A program made the position numbers and the translations under genes. Under the pieces are notes generated by a model, which saw only the letters and a program-made list of their open reading frames with translations, was not told the origin of the DNA and made no database searches. Source: Myrmaecium sp. VS I D KN 1 (taxonomy: Eukaryota; Ascomycota; Dothideomycetes; Valsariales; Valsariaceae). Taken from it: 64,000 nt of DNA. Every line of letters starts with the position of its first letter. Position 1 is the stretch's first letter. Where the stretch lies: positions 1,178,001 through 1,242,000 of the forward strand of contig JADQAV010000009.1 in assembly GCA_019775845.1 (NCBI GenBank), written 5' to 3'. Positions 53,876 through 64,000 of this stretch are shown here, one piece after another.

Positions 53876-56738
53876 GAACGACGACATGCTTTCACGGACA
53901 TTCTGATTTGGTCATGATTGGTTTTTGGGGGAAGAAGCATCTCTGCAGTATCAGAAACGATTCGTCTTATCTTGCCTCCCGGACAGCGGAATCGTACAGT
54001 GGTCACAATCCGCTTCATTGGCCAACGACGTCGATTGCTCCCAGGACTATTCCTTCTGAGACTCACCTCGGCTCCTCGGACTTCTGTGCATGATCACCTT
54101 CTCGAAGCGCATTACACCCTTTATCCTGGACGGAGTGTACGTGAGGAACTACATCCACCCTCGATCTGGAATACTGCCTTACCAACACTCTTGTTCCTTC
54201 TGTCCTCGCGCCTTGATCGTGAGCAGCGAGTACAGCGCCTCCCCCTTTCTCACCGGTTCCAATATGGATGCGGAGGCCGGAACCTCTGCGTCCGTCGTTT
54301 CTTATTTTCCTCATTTTCTTCTTCCACGTTACTTTTCGCCTCTTCCATGGATGGCATAGGCATCGCATCTGCATGGTTTCGCTCTGGAATAATCAGGATT
54401 TCTTGTTTACCGCGCTTTCGGCGTCACACATATCGAACATTGCATGACCGTAAACGACCGTTTTTACTTTTTTATTCTTCCTTGTTTCCTTTGGGTGTCG
54501 ATCTGCTTGGGCTTTCTTACCTCTTTGGACCATGTTTTCCGGGCCGTCGGTGTTATGGGCTACACAAAAAAAAACATGGTGGGTATCAAGGGCGTTACGA
54601 ATTCCTGCTGATTTCTTTTCTTTTTGCTCTTTCCCTCCTCTTGTGTACGCTTACGAAAAGAGAGGCATCGTATCTTGGGCTTTTCTGTCAATCCGCAAGG
54701 GAACTGGGTTTTGGTCTTTTTGTTGGTTGGCTTATCGCTTCACATGTTCGGCGTGATGAACGGTGGGATGTGGAGCTCGGGCTCGGATGGATGGGAGCAT
54801 CATCTTGTCAGGATTCCTTCCTCTTTTTTGTGCGTTCGGGAGTGGCTTGGGTTGTCTGTTGTTGATATTGGATCTCATCTGGGAATGATCTACTTATGTA
54901 TCCGGGCGGCTTCTTGGGTTGAGAGAAAGGAGGCAAAAGCCGGATGGTGACAATATATATTTTTTATATACCAGCCCCACCTGAACGTTTTTCTCTGTCG
55001 CTATAATCCTTTCACTAGGAGTCGCGATGTTGTCTTTTGTATTGGATGGTTATGGCCATGGTTGGCTCAGATATGTTTCCAATCTTCTTCCTCGTCTTCT
55101 TTTTTTTTTTCTTTTAGGCCATCTGTGGCTTTCTTATTCTCCCTTGTTGCTTTTGTCTCCTTTCCGTCGTACGTATGTGTACGCCTCTACGATGAGGCAG
55201 TTCCGCCATGCGCTGGGATGCGCTGAGATACGATGCGGTGCCACTCAGCACCACGCCACGCCACGGCAAAGCAACGTAACGCGACGCAGGGCATCGTGGG
55301 GAACCAAGGAAAAAGAAAAGAGATCGAGAAGAAAAGGAACAGCGGCGGAGGCGGCGGTGTAGCTCCCATCCCCTCCCCTTGCTTCTCCGCTTCTTCTTCA
55401 AAACCGAATCTCGAAGCCATGTTTTCGTGTCTTGAAACGTGAAACTAAATGTGAGCGCCTTCGGTCCCGACTTCTTTTTTCCTTTCTGCTTTCTTCTCCT
55501 GCGTGTTCAGCTTCTCGGAGGAAAACGCCCTCCTTTAACCTCTCTTGGCGGGGTTGGAGGGGGTTTCAGCCTCGCGGGATGGCGGTGTTTGAGTTTCCTC
55601 TTTCTTTTTTTTCTTGTGCTCGGGGATTCACGCTCTCCTTATACTTCCCCGGTATTTGGAGGGCGTTTCGTTCTGTTTCGTTCCCTTTTCCTTCCCATTT
55701 TCTTCATCAGGTAAGGAAGGAGGTTTTCTGTGGTAGTGATGGTGGCAAGGTATGATTGGAGGCTGTCTCAGGGGCAGGATGCAGTGCGGATACACTTACT
55801 TATATGCATATTTTTTACTGTACATTCATTTGTCCACAGTATGCAGACCGTCCAGCATCATGACTGGCTGGCAGAACAAAGATGGACACAATCCGCGCAT
55901 GGCTTCTGTGCTACCGGACTGTTTCAAGGAACGAGGAGAGGAAGAGAGACAGGCGCTTCGGGATCGCGCCTGCGTGCATGCGGTGGCGGTCTGGACTTTG
56001 CCTTGTCGTGCGGAGACGGTGGAGAGGGAGTGGTTCGGTTTCTGGTCCATATACTTTTTTCACACGCGCTCAGGTGCTTGGCAAGCTTTTTTGGGTGTTC
56101 AATCATTTGACGGTGATAGATATTTCATGTTGCGGAGGTTTGAGGCGACGATCTGCCCCCCATCCATGCCCCTCATGCCCCAGGCCGCATGCTTCTACCC
56201 CAGACATGCTTGCTCCACCTCCACCACCGATCTCCATCACCTGCACTTCCCTTCAGGCACAGCTGCTGTGCCTCCGCCATTCTCCTCTTTCTTTTTCGTT
56301 TCCTCCATCTTCTCCTCTCCGTTCCCCTTGGGCGCTTTGGAAATTGCATTGCCGCTTCTGTGCTCCCGCATCCTGCTGACCTTCTCCTCTTTCTTTCGCC
56401 ATGACTTCTTCTCCTCTCTTCCTCTTCTTCTTCTCCCCATCCTTCCTTTTACCTCCACTCCCTACCTTCTCCCCTCTTTCTTTCACACCGTCTACTTTCA
56501 CTCAATCCTTCCAGCCTCAGTCATTCTCTCGATTTCACTTCACGCTCCCCCTTCACCTTCTCACCAGCCCCTCGTTACATAGGGTATTCACACCACCTCT
56601 CTTTCGTGACAACCATCTTCGTTTCCCCCCCGTAGCTTCTGCGAAGCAAATGATCCTTACCTATAAAAACGACAATCAAGCATCGTTGCCCAAGGTCCTT
56701 TCTTATAGTTCCCCCAAATCCCACGACCACTTCCCACC
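53876..56738. other. 2.9-kb intergenic region with pyrimidine-rich tracts
   Basis: The left part is the 3' flank of the Zn2Cys6 gene; the right part is the promoter of the LPMO gene. The plus strand is strongly T/C-rich from about 54420 to 56620. Open frames of 315 codons (53918-54865) and 276 codons (55752-56582) follow from this low-complexity composition and look random. A stretch near 55215-55290 has imperfect CACGCCACG repeats. No RNA gene was recognised. Confidence 0.5.
56662..56668 (+). promoter_or_regulatory. TATA box of the LPMO gene
   Basis: TATAAAA occurs 77 bp upstream of the ATG at 56739, following a long C/T-rich tract. This arrangement is typical of regulated secreted-enzyme promoters in filamentous fungi. 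Confidence 0.6.
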
Positions 56739-58136
56739 ATGCACTTCTCCGCGTCCTCTCTCCTTTCCGCCTTAGCCATCGTGCCTGCCGCGCTCGCTCA
56801 CACCGCCTTCACCAACTTCTACGTCAACGGGGTCGACCAAGGCGATGGCATCTGCATGCGGATGTTCCAAAACGGCGAAAAGTCCACCTACCCCATTGAG
56901 GACCTGTCCAGCAATGACATGGTGTGCGGTATGTACCTCCTCCTCACCTGACCCTGCCCGCCGACGACCACGACACTCACAGATTGAGCAGGCTTCAAGA
57001 ACGCCTCTGGTCCGGGGGTGCCCCGTGTCTGCCCACTCAAGGACCAGTCCACTATCACCTTCGAGTTCCGTGCCAACCCGGAAGACGCGAGCAAAGGCTC
57101 CCTCGATGAGTCCCACAAAGGCCCCTGTGCCGTTTACATAAAGAAGGTCGACTCCGCCCTCTCGGATTCCGGCGAGGGAGACGGCTGGTTCAAGATTTGG
57201 GATCAGGGCTACGACTTCAGCAGCAGCCAGTGGTGCACCGAGCGTCTCATCAAGGAAGAAGGCCGCCTTTCTGTCGAGATCCCCAAGGACCTCCAGGGGG
57301 GCTACTACCTCATCCGCCCGGAGCTGTTGGCCCTCCACGCCGCCGCCCCGCCGGATAACGACCCACAGTTCTTCATCGGCTGCGCGCAGGTCTTCATTGA
57401 AAGCAGCGGGGACCTAGTGCCCGAGTCGACCGTGCCGATCCCGGGCCACGTGACGGCGGGCGAGCCGGCCGTGAGCTTCGATATCTACTATCCGTCCCCG
57501 CCCGACTACGCCAGCTATCCGAACCCGGGCCCCGCGGTCGCGAAGCTCGTGTCTGGCGGTCAGACGGCGGCGACAACGGGTGACACACCGACCGAGGGCC
57601 TGGAGCCGGCGGGATGTCTCCTCGAGAACTGCGATTGGTGCGGCTTCGAGGTGCCGGACTTCACCGACGAGACGAGCTGCTGGGCTGCGTCGGACGACTG
57701 CTGGGCCCAGTCGGACAAGTGCTGGAACCCGTACCGGGTGACCGGGGTCAGCCGGTGCGCAGTCTGGGACGCCAAGTGCCAGGCCATCATGGACGCCTGC
57801 GATGCCGGCAACTACCAGGGGCCGTCGGACAAGGGTAAAGTGCTGACGCCGGAGAAGACCACGGTCGCGGTGAGCTTGGTGTCGACGACCATCGGCACGG
57901 CCGGGAGCGGGAGCGCTGCGACCAAGGCCGCAACGAAGGCGAAGAAGGATGCTGCGGCTGCGGCAGAAGTAGCCGACAGCGCCGAAACGCCTTCCGACAG
58001 CGTGACCACGGTCGTCGTCGACAAAACCGTCATCGTAGCCTGGCCGCCAATGAGCACGTCCGTTGTCTCCTCCTCGCCATCCGTCTCTTTCACCACCGTC
58101 ATCGTGACCGCGACCACCGTGGTCAGCTGGCCTTGA
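56739..58136 (+). CDS. Secreted AA16-type lytic polysaccharide monooxygenase with Cys-rich and Thr/Val-rich tail
   Basis: Exons 56739-56928 and 56992-58136 give 444 aa. A 20-residue signal peptide ends in PAALA, exposing His21 as the mature N-terminus, the first copper ligand of the histidine brace. The catalytic domain (21 to about 240) shows AA16-like blocks: FYVNGVDQGDG, YPIEDLSSNDMVCGF, SHKGPCAVYIKKVDSA, GYYLIRPELLALHAA (second-ligand His) and DPQFFIGCAQVFI. AA16 enzymes oxidise cellulose with copper and a co-substrate. Residues 285-360 form a second Cys-rich module with repeated CW spacing (CDWCGFEVPD, CWAASDDCWAQSDKCW). The tail is Ala/Thr/Val-rich and ends SWP. No GPI signal is clear. 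AA9 is the alternative class, but the conserved blocks favour AA16. Confidence 0.86.
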
Positions 58137-58775
58137 AAGTAAAAAGTGGGGTTTCCTTCATCTGCCACGGTCCATTCGTATACGGATATTTTCTTCTCTT
58201 CTTTTCTCTCGGTTCGAAACCAGGCCTTTTCCAATCTCTTTTGTGTCTTCTTCATGTGGTGTGCGGAGGAGCTGCTGGACGTCACCCACACAACCCATTG
58301 ATTTCTTGATCACTTTTTTTGTTCCCTTTTTGCCTCCATCCTACTTCGCCTCTTCTCCTTGGTTTCCGTTTCTGGTCCAGACCCCTTGCCATCCGCCACG
58401 GTAGGAGGACAACGTAGAAAACGGCGAAAGGGCAAAAGTGAAGCGCGGAGGGCAAAGAGGATGGTGAACGAGAGGGATACCGCGATGATCGCACAGAGCA
58501 GGCAGAGCCTTCGATCCCCTGTGGTCCGCACGCCTAGCGCCTAGTCATTTTCTTGTCAAAAAGAATTAGCCACTGTCCGTAGTTATCGATGAAATCTAAA
58601 TCGGTGTACCCCGTACACCGTATCATACCATACCATACGTTCCTCTACCATGCCCTCTCCGTCCTTTCTGCTCGTCCTCAACCGTATTCAAGGGTATATA
58701 TGATGAAAGAAAGAATAAAGCAACATCTTATAAAGCAACACTTTCCATCCACATGTTCCCGCGCAAGATTACCAT
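58137..58775. other. Convergent intergenic region LPMO / mlh1
   Basis: This 639-bp gap holds the 3' ends of the two genes. Overlapping short frames are not protein-like. Nothing else was recognised. Confidence 0.5.
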
Positions 58776-61199
58776 TCAACAGCGCTCAAACACCCGGTAC
58801 AACCCCTTCAGGTTGGCGACCTCGGTGACGCCCCTGAGCATCCCCTTCGTCGCCACCATCCGCGCCTTCATCGCCGGGAAGATGGCGAACTCGATCGCGC
58901 GGGCCAGATGTCGCCGCCGCGCCGCCAGCTCCTCCGGCTCCTCCTCCTCCCTCTCTCCCACCTCCTCCATCCCACCGTCCCCGTCCCCACGTTCCTCTTT
59001 CTCACCGCCACCAGTACGATCCGACGGCAGATCCGGCAGCGGCTCGGGGACGTAGAAGGCGGCGAGCTCGCGGAGGAAGGAGCGGAAGCAGGCCCGCTCG
59101 TCCGTCCAGTCGACGCGGGGGCCGAGGCGGAGGAGGAAGCGGGGCAGCTTGGCGACGGCGGGGACGTAGCCGCGGAGCAGGAGCGGGATCGAGGACAGCG
59201 CGCCGGTGTCGGAGAGGTCGAGGGCGAAGTACTCGGCCAGCATGGCGCGCATGGAGAGGAGCTGCGTCCGCACCGTCTGGATGACGTCTTCCCAGTCGAG
59301 GTCGTCATTGTCGTTGGCGGTCATGGCGGCACGCTCCTGCTCCGCGCCGATGCGGAGGAGTTCGTCGAGGTCGAGGGGCGGGTCGAAGCGGATGGCGCCG
59401 AAGTTGCCGAAGTCGGTGAGGCCGAGCTGGTAGAAGAAGTCGCGGCAGAGGAGGCCGTAGTCGACGAGGTAGAGCTTGACGCCGCCCTGGACGGCGGCGA
59501 TGCGTCGGCGCATGTCCACCAGGCCAACGAAGGTGTGGCCCGCGATCACGTCGGTAAGCCCGTTGTGCATCTCCTCCCGCACCTCCGCCCGGAGCTCCTT
59601 CACGCTCGTCAGCCGGCAGATCGTCGGTTCCCGGTCGTTCAGCGTGTACTCGATCCGGTCGGGGTCGGCGGCGCCCGGGGCTGCCGGGTCCGAGGTGAGG
59701 CCCGCGGCGTCGGAGGAAAGATGCGCGCTGGGTGGGAGCATCGAGGTGATCTTCCGGGCTTTCGAGTCGACTCGCACCAGGTTGTTCTCGTAAGGCCTTT
59801 GGGAGCCACGCTGTGCAGGCTTGGGCGTCCCAGCGCTACCCGAGGTGGCAGTACCGGTTGCCGGGTCAATCGTAGGTATCGCAATGGTAGGTACTTTCGC
59901 GCCCGGGAGAAGCGTCTGCGTCATGTAAGTCCGGCTGACGTCCACTTTGCCCAGGCTTGCGCGGATCTCTTCGCAGATGGTTTCGATGATCTCGTCCTCG
60001 TTCAGGAAGTTAACCTCCCTCTTCGTAGGATGGACGTTCACATCCACTCTCTGCGGATCGATCTCCAAGCTGAGGTAGACGAAGGGCTTCCCGCCCTTCG
60101 GTAAGAAGGCGGCGTAGGTCTGCTCGATGGCCTTCTTGATCGCGGAGGACTCGACCGCACGATGGTTGATGAACAGAAGGAGGGCGGTCCGCTTGACACT
60201 GTAGTTAGCATTACTTATCCACCCTTCTGACTTGAAGCCCCATTTCGCCTCCGCGGCCTCGAATTGGATTAGCTCATTTGCAACGCCGCTGCCATGGACC
60301 TGTCGGATGCGATCCACCGTGCTGGCGGCTGCTGGCACAGATAGACCCATGCTTGACTCGCCATGCTTTTTACACGTGAACGAGACGCCGCTGCAATGAA
60401 CTGCATACCGACCGACGAGGTCAAGAATCTTGGCGTATTCCTCGCTGGCGGAGCGGAAAGCCCGCCGTCTGGTCGGTACATTGTAGAACAAATCCTCTAC
60501 CTGGCAAGCAGTCAGCACAGATGCTGTATCTAAGCCCTAAACTCGTCGACTCACAGTGATCTGCGTGCCCTGGCGACCCGCGCAGGGCTTAGGCTCCGCA
60601 CTCTGACCCGGTTTGGGGGCCGCGAGCTTGCCTCCGGAATAGTGCGTACGCCAGGCGCAACTGGACTCCTTCGTCCTCGTGGTGACGCTCAGGTGGGCGA
60701 TGTGACTGATGCTCGCCAGCGCCTCTCCACGGAAACCGTACGTGCTCATGGAAGACAGGTCCTCGAACGCACGGAGCTTGGACGTCGTGAAGCGCTCGCA
60801 CAGGATAGGCAAATCCTCCCGCTTTTTAAAATCCGCTGCCATTAGATTTTTCCTCTGCGCGAAGATTTCTCATTGTGGGAGAAGAGTACTTACGTCGATG
60901 CCGTGGCCGTTGTCGGTGATTTGCAGCAGCTTCAGCCCGCCATCCCGGACCAGGATCTCGAGGGCGGTCGAGCCGGCGTCGACGGCATTCTCAATGAGCT
61001 CCTTCAGCGCGTGCACCGGAGCAACGATGATCTCTCCGGCTGCGATCTTGTTAACGACGTCTTCGGAGAGCGGACGGATCCGCCGGGGTGGTTCAGGGAG
61101 GGATGCATCCTCGGCCGTCCTCTTAGTGCCGCGCGGTTCGGAGGCGTCGACATCCATCTCGGTCTCCATCCGTCCCGTCTCTTGCGGGGGAGCGCTCAT
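58776..61199 (-). CDS. mlh1: DNA mismatch repair protein Mlh1 (MutL homologue)
   Basis: Three exons, 60894-61199, 60555-60821 and 58776-60500, give 765 aa. Mlh1 pairs with Pms1, Mlh2 or Mlh3 and couples MutS recognition to strand incision in the nucleus. The N-terminal GHKL ATPase has [12 protein letters not shown] (Glu67, Asn71), DNGHGID (about 96-102) and [13 protein letters not shown]. The transducer domain includes [12 protein letters not shown] and [13 protein letters not shown]. After a disordered linker the C-terminal dimerisation domain ends in the hallmark VFERC, whose Cys reaches the Pms1 active site. Intron 1 is 72 nt and ends TTTTAAAAAG, an unusually purine-rich acceptor chosen because it restores [17 protein letters not shown] pyrimidine-poor CGCGCAG alternative would insert extra residues. 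Its promoter lies next to the RIP-like tract. Confidence 0.95.
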
Positions 61200-61417
61200 C
61201 TTGCGGCCATCGAAGGGATACCACGGATAGGTTGAATTATTAATAGCTAAGGAGCGGTGCGTTACGGACCGTTGGCGGTTTGCGGATTATATCCACGTCC
61301 GACGTGACGCCAGAACTTATCGCGACAAGAGGCGTTGTCGCCTGGTCACATGATCGTGACTTAATACTAGTATGGAATCGAAAGGTGTTGTATTAATTCT
61401 ACCTGATTAGTGCGTGG

Positions 61418-64000
61418 TTTTAATACTCCTCGCGTAATATTAGATACTAAGTCTTAGTAAGGAATACTAAGGCTAGTAATAAATAGAGTTAGAAACTATA
61501 TCCTCCTCGAATTTAAATAATTTAAAAAGATATACCGCTTCTAGATAACTTTTAATAGATTTTTTAAAAATTATTTCTTTCTCTTTAAGGCTATTAAAGA
61601 TAGAGATTAGGCTTTTATAAATTTCTAGAAGCGGGAGGTAAGGCTAGTAAACTAGCTTTAATAATAACTTTAATTAAAATAATTCTAATATCTTAAACTA
61701 CTTTAATTAATATTAATATTATTTATTATAGACCGCTTCCTCTTAGTTAGTTTATAAAGACTAACTCTTTTTTTATTTTAATCTCTTCTTTTTTTTCTTT
61801 TTTTTTAACTCTTCTTTTTATTCCCTCTTTCTTCTTATTCTTTATTAATCTTTAAACTTCTCTTAATAACTTCTCTTTAGTTTTTAATAGTCTTAATTAA
61901 ATCTCTATTAAATCCTTAACTTTTTTAGTTAGAATAGCGCTTATTTAGTCTAGCCCTAGATTATATATAATAGATCTTAACGGAAGAGGCCCTAGTAGTA
62001 AGTTTCTAAATCTAACTTTTTAAGCCTAGGTTATAACTAATATTTAAATAAAAGGAGGAGATAATCCTAAATATCTTTTTTTATATTTATATAACGTGCT
62101 AGGACTACGCTCGCTACTAAAGTAGCTTATTAAATATTTAGAAGAATATTAAGTAGCTATATCTAGCCTAATAGATATAATAGATATATAATAATATTTA
62201 TAATAGCTATCCTTAGAATATTAGATTCTTTTTAATCTCTAGAATTTTACTATAAACCCCTCTCCCTAAGGTTATAAAGGCTTAGTTATTAATAAATACT
62301 AGGCTAACTCTTATAAGCTTTATTAGAATAGTAACTCTTAAGTTAGTAACTAGTAGTATAGATATATATTACTAGTAATCTTTATTTATTATACTAGAAG
62401 TTCTAGGCTAAAGGTAGTCTTATATTATAAGTATAAAGCTAGGAATAGTATTTTAGTAAAATATTATAAGTTTATTAAAGAAGATAGATCTTTACGCTAG
62501 AATAGATTATATATTAATTATATATCTAACGAGGGGCCTTTAAAATACTCGGCTAGAAGTAAGTTTAATTCTTCTATATTTAAGATTTAGTTACTAATTT
62601 ATCTTCTAGTTATATCTCTCTAGATCTTTTATCTCTCTTCTTTATATAGGCGGTATCTAGCTTCCTATTCTATATTCTATCCCTTATTTAATACTTCTAG
62701 AACTAGGGTCTTAGAGGGCTATATCTCGTATAAGTAATAACTAATATTATTTACTACTAGTTTTAGATCTAGGCACTCTTTAGTTATATTTATTTATCTA
62801 ACCTTAAGAACTTTAAAAGTCTAAAAGAGAATTTAAATAAAGTTAAAGTACTTAGAGCTAGGAGAGCGTACGGCTATTTTAAGTAATATTCTATATAAGA
62901 TATCTAGAGAATTATCTATAAAAGAGAGCTCTACTTCTAGAAGTATAAGAGATACTCCTTTATTTACTAAATTAGATATAGGTAGCTTAGCCCTTAAAAA
63001 AAATAAAAAAGAATAAGAAAAAAAGCCTTCTAATTCCTATCTCTAGATTAAGATTTATTATAGGTTTAGTAGAAGGAAATAAGGTCCTTTTTAATATAAT
63101 TAAGAAGAAGTTAGTTCGGTTTTTAAGTATTTTAAGAATTAGTTTAGGTGTTATAAAACTTCTAAAGACTCTTTAAAATCCGAAAATTACCTAAGTCCCT
63201 AGGCTATAAGTACTACCTAGTATATATCTCTTATACTTACTTAATATACGGGCTCTTACTTAGTATATGTTCCTTATACTTACCCGGTATATAGGCTCTT
63301 ACTTAGTATATATCCTAGCTCTTACCTAATATATAAATCTATTATTTAACTCTTACTACTACCTAATAATATTACCGCTATTTAGTAATATTATTACTAC
63401 GTAATATACTTATAATCTCGCTTCTTATTATATTACTACTACCTTACTATCGCCTAATATTTTACTTAATAAATTTACCTTTATTAGGATACGTCGCTGC
63501 TACGTTACCTTAAACCTATACTTATTTAATACTTTATTAGTAACCCCGCTTTAAGACCCGTAGAATTAAATAATACTTTAATAAGGCTTTATACCGTACT
63601 ACTTTCTTCCTAAGTATATATAGACTTCTTTATTCTTATAGTTTTAGATCTATAGTTTAAATAATTCTAGTTCTTCTTCCTTAAGTTCTTCTTAAGGATT
63701 TGCTTAGCTTTATTCTTACTCTTTTACCCTTAGACCTTCCTTAAGTTAACCTCTTATTACTTATTTTCTTCTCCCTTATCTTTAATTTATAAAATTAGAA
63801 GATTAGACCTTACTTAGGATTACTTCCCTCTATTTCTATCTTAGTTTAAGAGAACGGTACCGTTATCTATAATATTAGGAGAGGAGCTAAGAAATTAAAA
63901 GTATAGGTCCCTTTAAGGTTACTTTCTAAGTATTAGCTAGTTAAAAGTTTTAAATTCTCCCTTTCTTTAAATTAGTAGTTTTTAGTTCTAAGTACGCTTT
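61418..64000. repeat. RIP-like, AT-rich tract almost devoid of CpA/TpG
   Basis: From about 61418 to the window end the base composition changes abruptly. Scanning by eye, I found about five TpG and one CpA in some 2.5 kb, where a random sequence would have hundreds, while CpG and TpA remain common. This is the expected end state of repeat-induced point mutation (CpA to TpA on both strands), so the tract is most likely decayed repetitive DNA packaged as heterochromatin. No coding frame, terminal repeat or element family can be recognised any more. The element, if any, is thoroughly broken and old, and extends beyond the window. Confidence 0.88.
63215..63345. repeat. Degenerate short tandem repeat inside the RIP-like tract
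   Basis: About five or six imperfect units of roughly 20-24 bp follow each other, each built around CTTACTTAG then TATAT (for example CTCTTACTTAGTATAT occurs twice). It may be a decayed minisatellite of the original repeat. Confidence 0.55.

Noticed and set aside
53918-54865. 315-codon plus-strand open frame after the Zn2Cys6 gene
   Set aside because: It is Phe/Leu/Ser-rich because the DNA is T/C-rich, and has no domain, family or membrane-topology logic.
55752-56582. 276-codon plus-strand open frame upstream of the LPMO gene
   Set aside because: The second half simply translates a pyrimidine tract; it is more likely promoter and leader DNA.
58908-60104. 398-codon plus-strand open frame
   Set aside because: It is antisense to mlh1 exon 3, where GC-rich third positions keep opposite frames open.
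2302-61199. A replication/cohesion gene cluster (dcc1, mis4, Dpb3-like, poa1, mlh1)
   Set aside because: The genes are separated by tens of kilobases of unrelated genes and differ in strand, so clustering is probably chance.
63215-63345. CRISPR-like array
   Set aside because: The short repeats are degenerate, adjacent without unique spacers, and lie in a eukaryotic RIP-type tract.

Overview
The window is nuclear DNA of a filamentous ascomycete (Pezizomycotina). The gene content and protein style look most like Eurotiales (Aspergillus/Penicillium relatives), but that rank is an inference. The reasons are short introns (about 45-170 nt) with GT...AG ends and occasional TACTAAC-like branch points, compact genes, an intron-bearing tRNA-Phe, a Zn2Cys6 regulator, an AA16-type LPMO, and an AT-rich tract at the right edge with the footprint of repeat-induced point mutation (RIP). 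Exon joins were made by hand from splice signals, reading frame and family conservation, and every join reported keeps the frame.

Left part (1-21.5 kb) is mostly housekeeping: a Bud3-like RhoGEF cut by the window edge, the cohesion factor Dcc1, a hemerythrin-domain protein, deoxyhypusine hydroxylase (Lia1), RNA polymerase I subunit Rpa12, the cohesin loader Scc2/Mis4, tRNA-Phe(GAA), a 1401-aa low-complexity protein without a name, and two respiratory-chain genes (ATP synthase subunit f and the complex I NDUFS4 subunit) transcribed apart from one 290-bp promoter.

Middle part (22.3-33.8 kb) is different in character: seven consecutive genes all on the minus strand. They are two TPR-like proteins, a PflX-family radical SAM protein, a small Cys-rich protein, an SNG1/DUF3533 membrane protein, and two proteins I cannot name (405 aa and a very acidic 468 aa). 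It looks like an accessory block between housekeeping neighbourhoods.

Right part (35-61 kb) returns to mostly recognisable genes: an SDR dehydrogenase, a small hydrophilic protein, GMP synthase, Bcp1, the Rieske protein of complex III, Poa1 (macro domain), a Dpb3/POLE4-like histone-fold protein, a CLC chloride channel/exchanger, Asa1 (ASTRA/TTT complex), a Zn2Cys6 transcription factor with long flanking regions, a secreted AA16 LPMO and MLH1. From 61.4 kb to the end there is no gene, only an AT-rich tract almost without CpA/TpG.

Many genes sit in head-to-head pairs with short shared promoters (Bud3/Dcc1, hemerythrin/Lia1, Rpa12/Scc2, Atp17/NDUFS4, Gua1/Bcp1, Rieske/Poa1, Dpb3-like/CLC, Asa1/TF). 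Genes for chromosome replication, cohesion and repair recur (Dcc1, Scc2, Dpb3-like, Poa1, MLH1) but are spread out and do not form an operon-like unit. I found no CRISPR array, rRNA, secondary-metabolite core enzyme or intact transposon.
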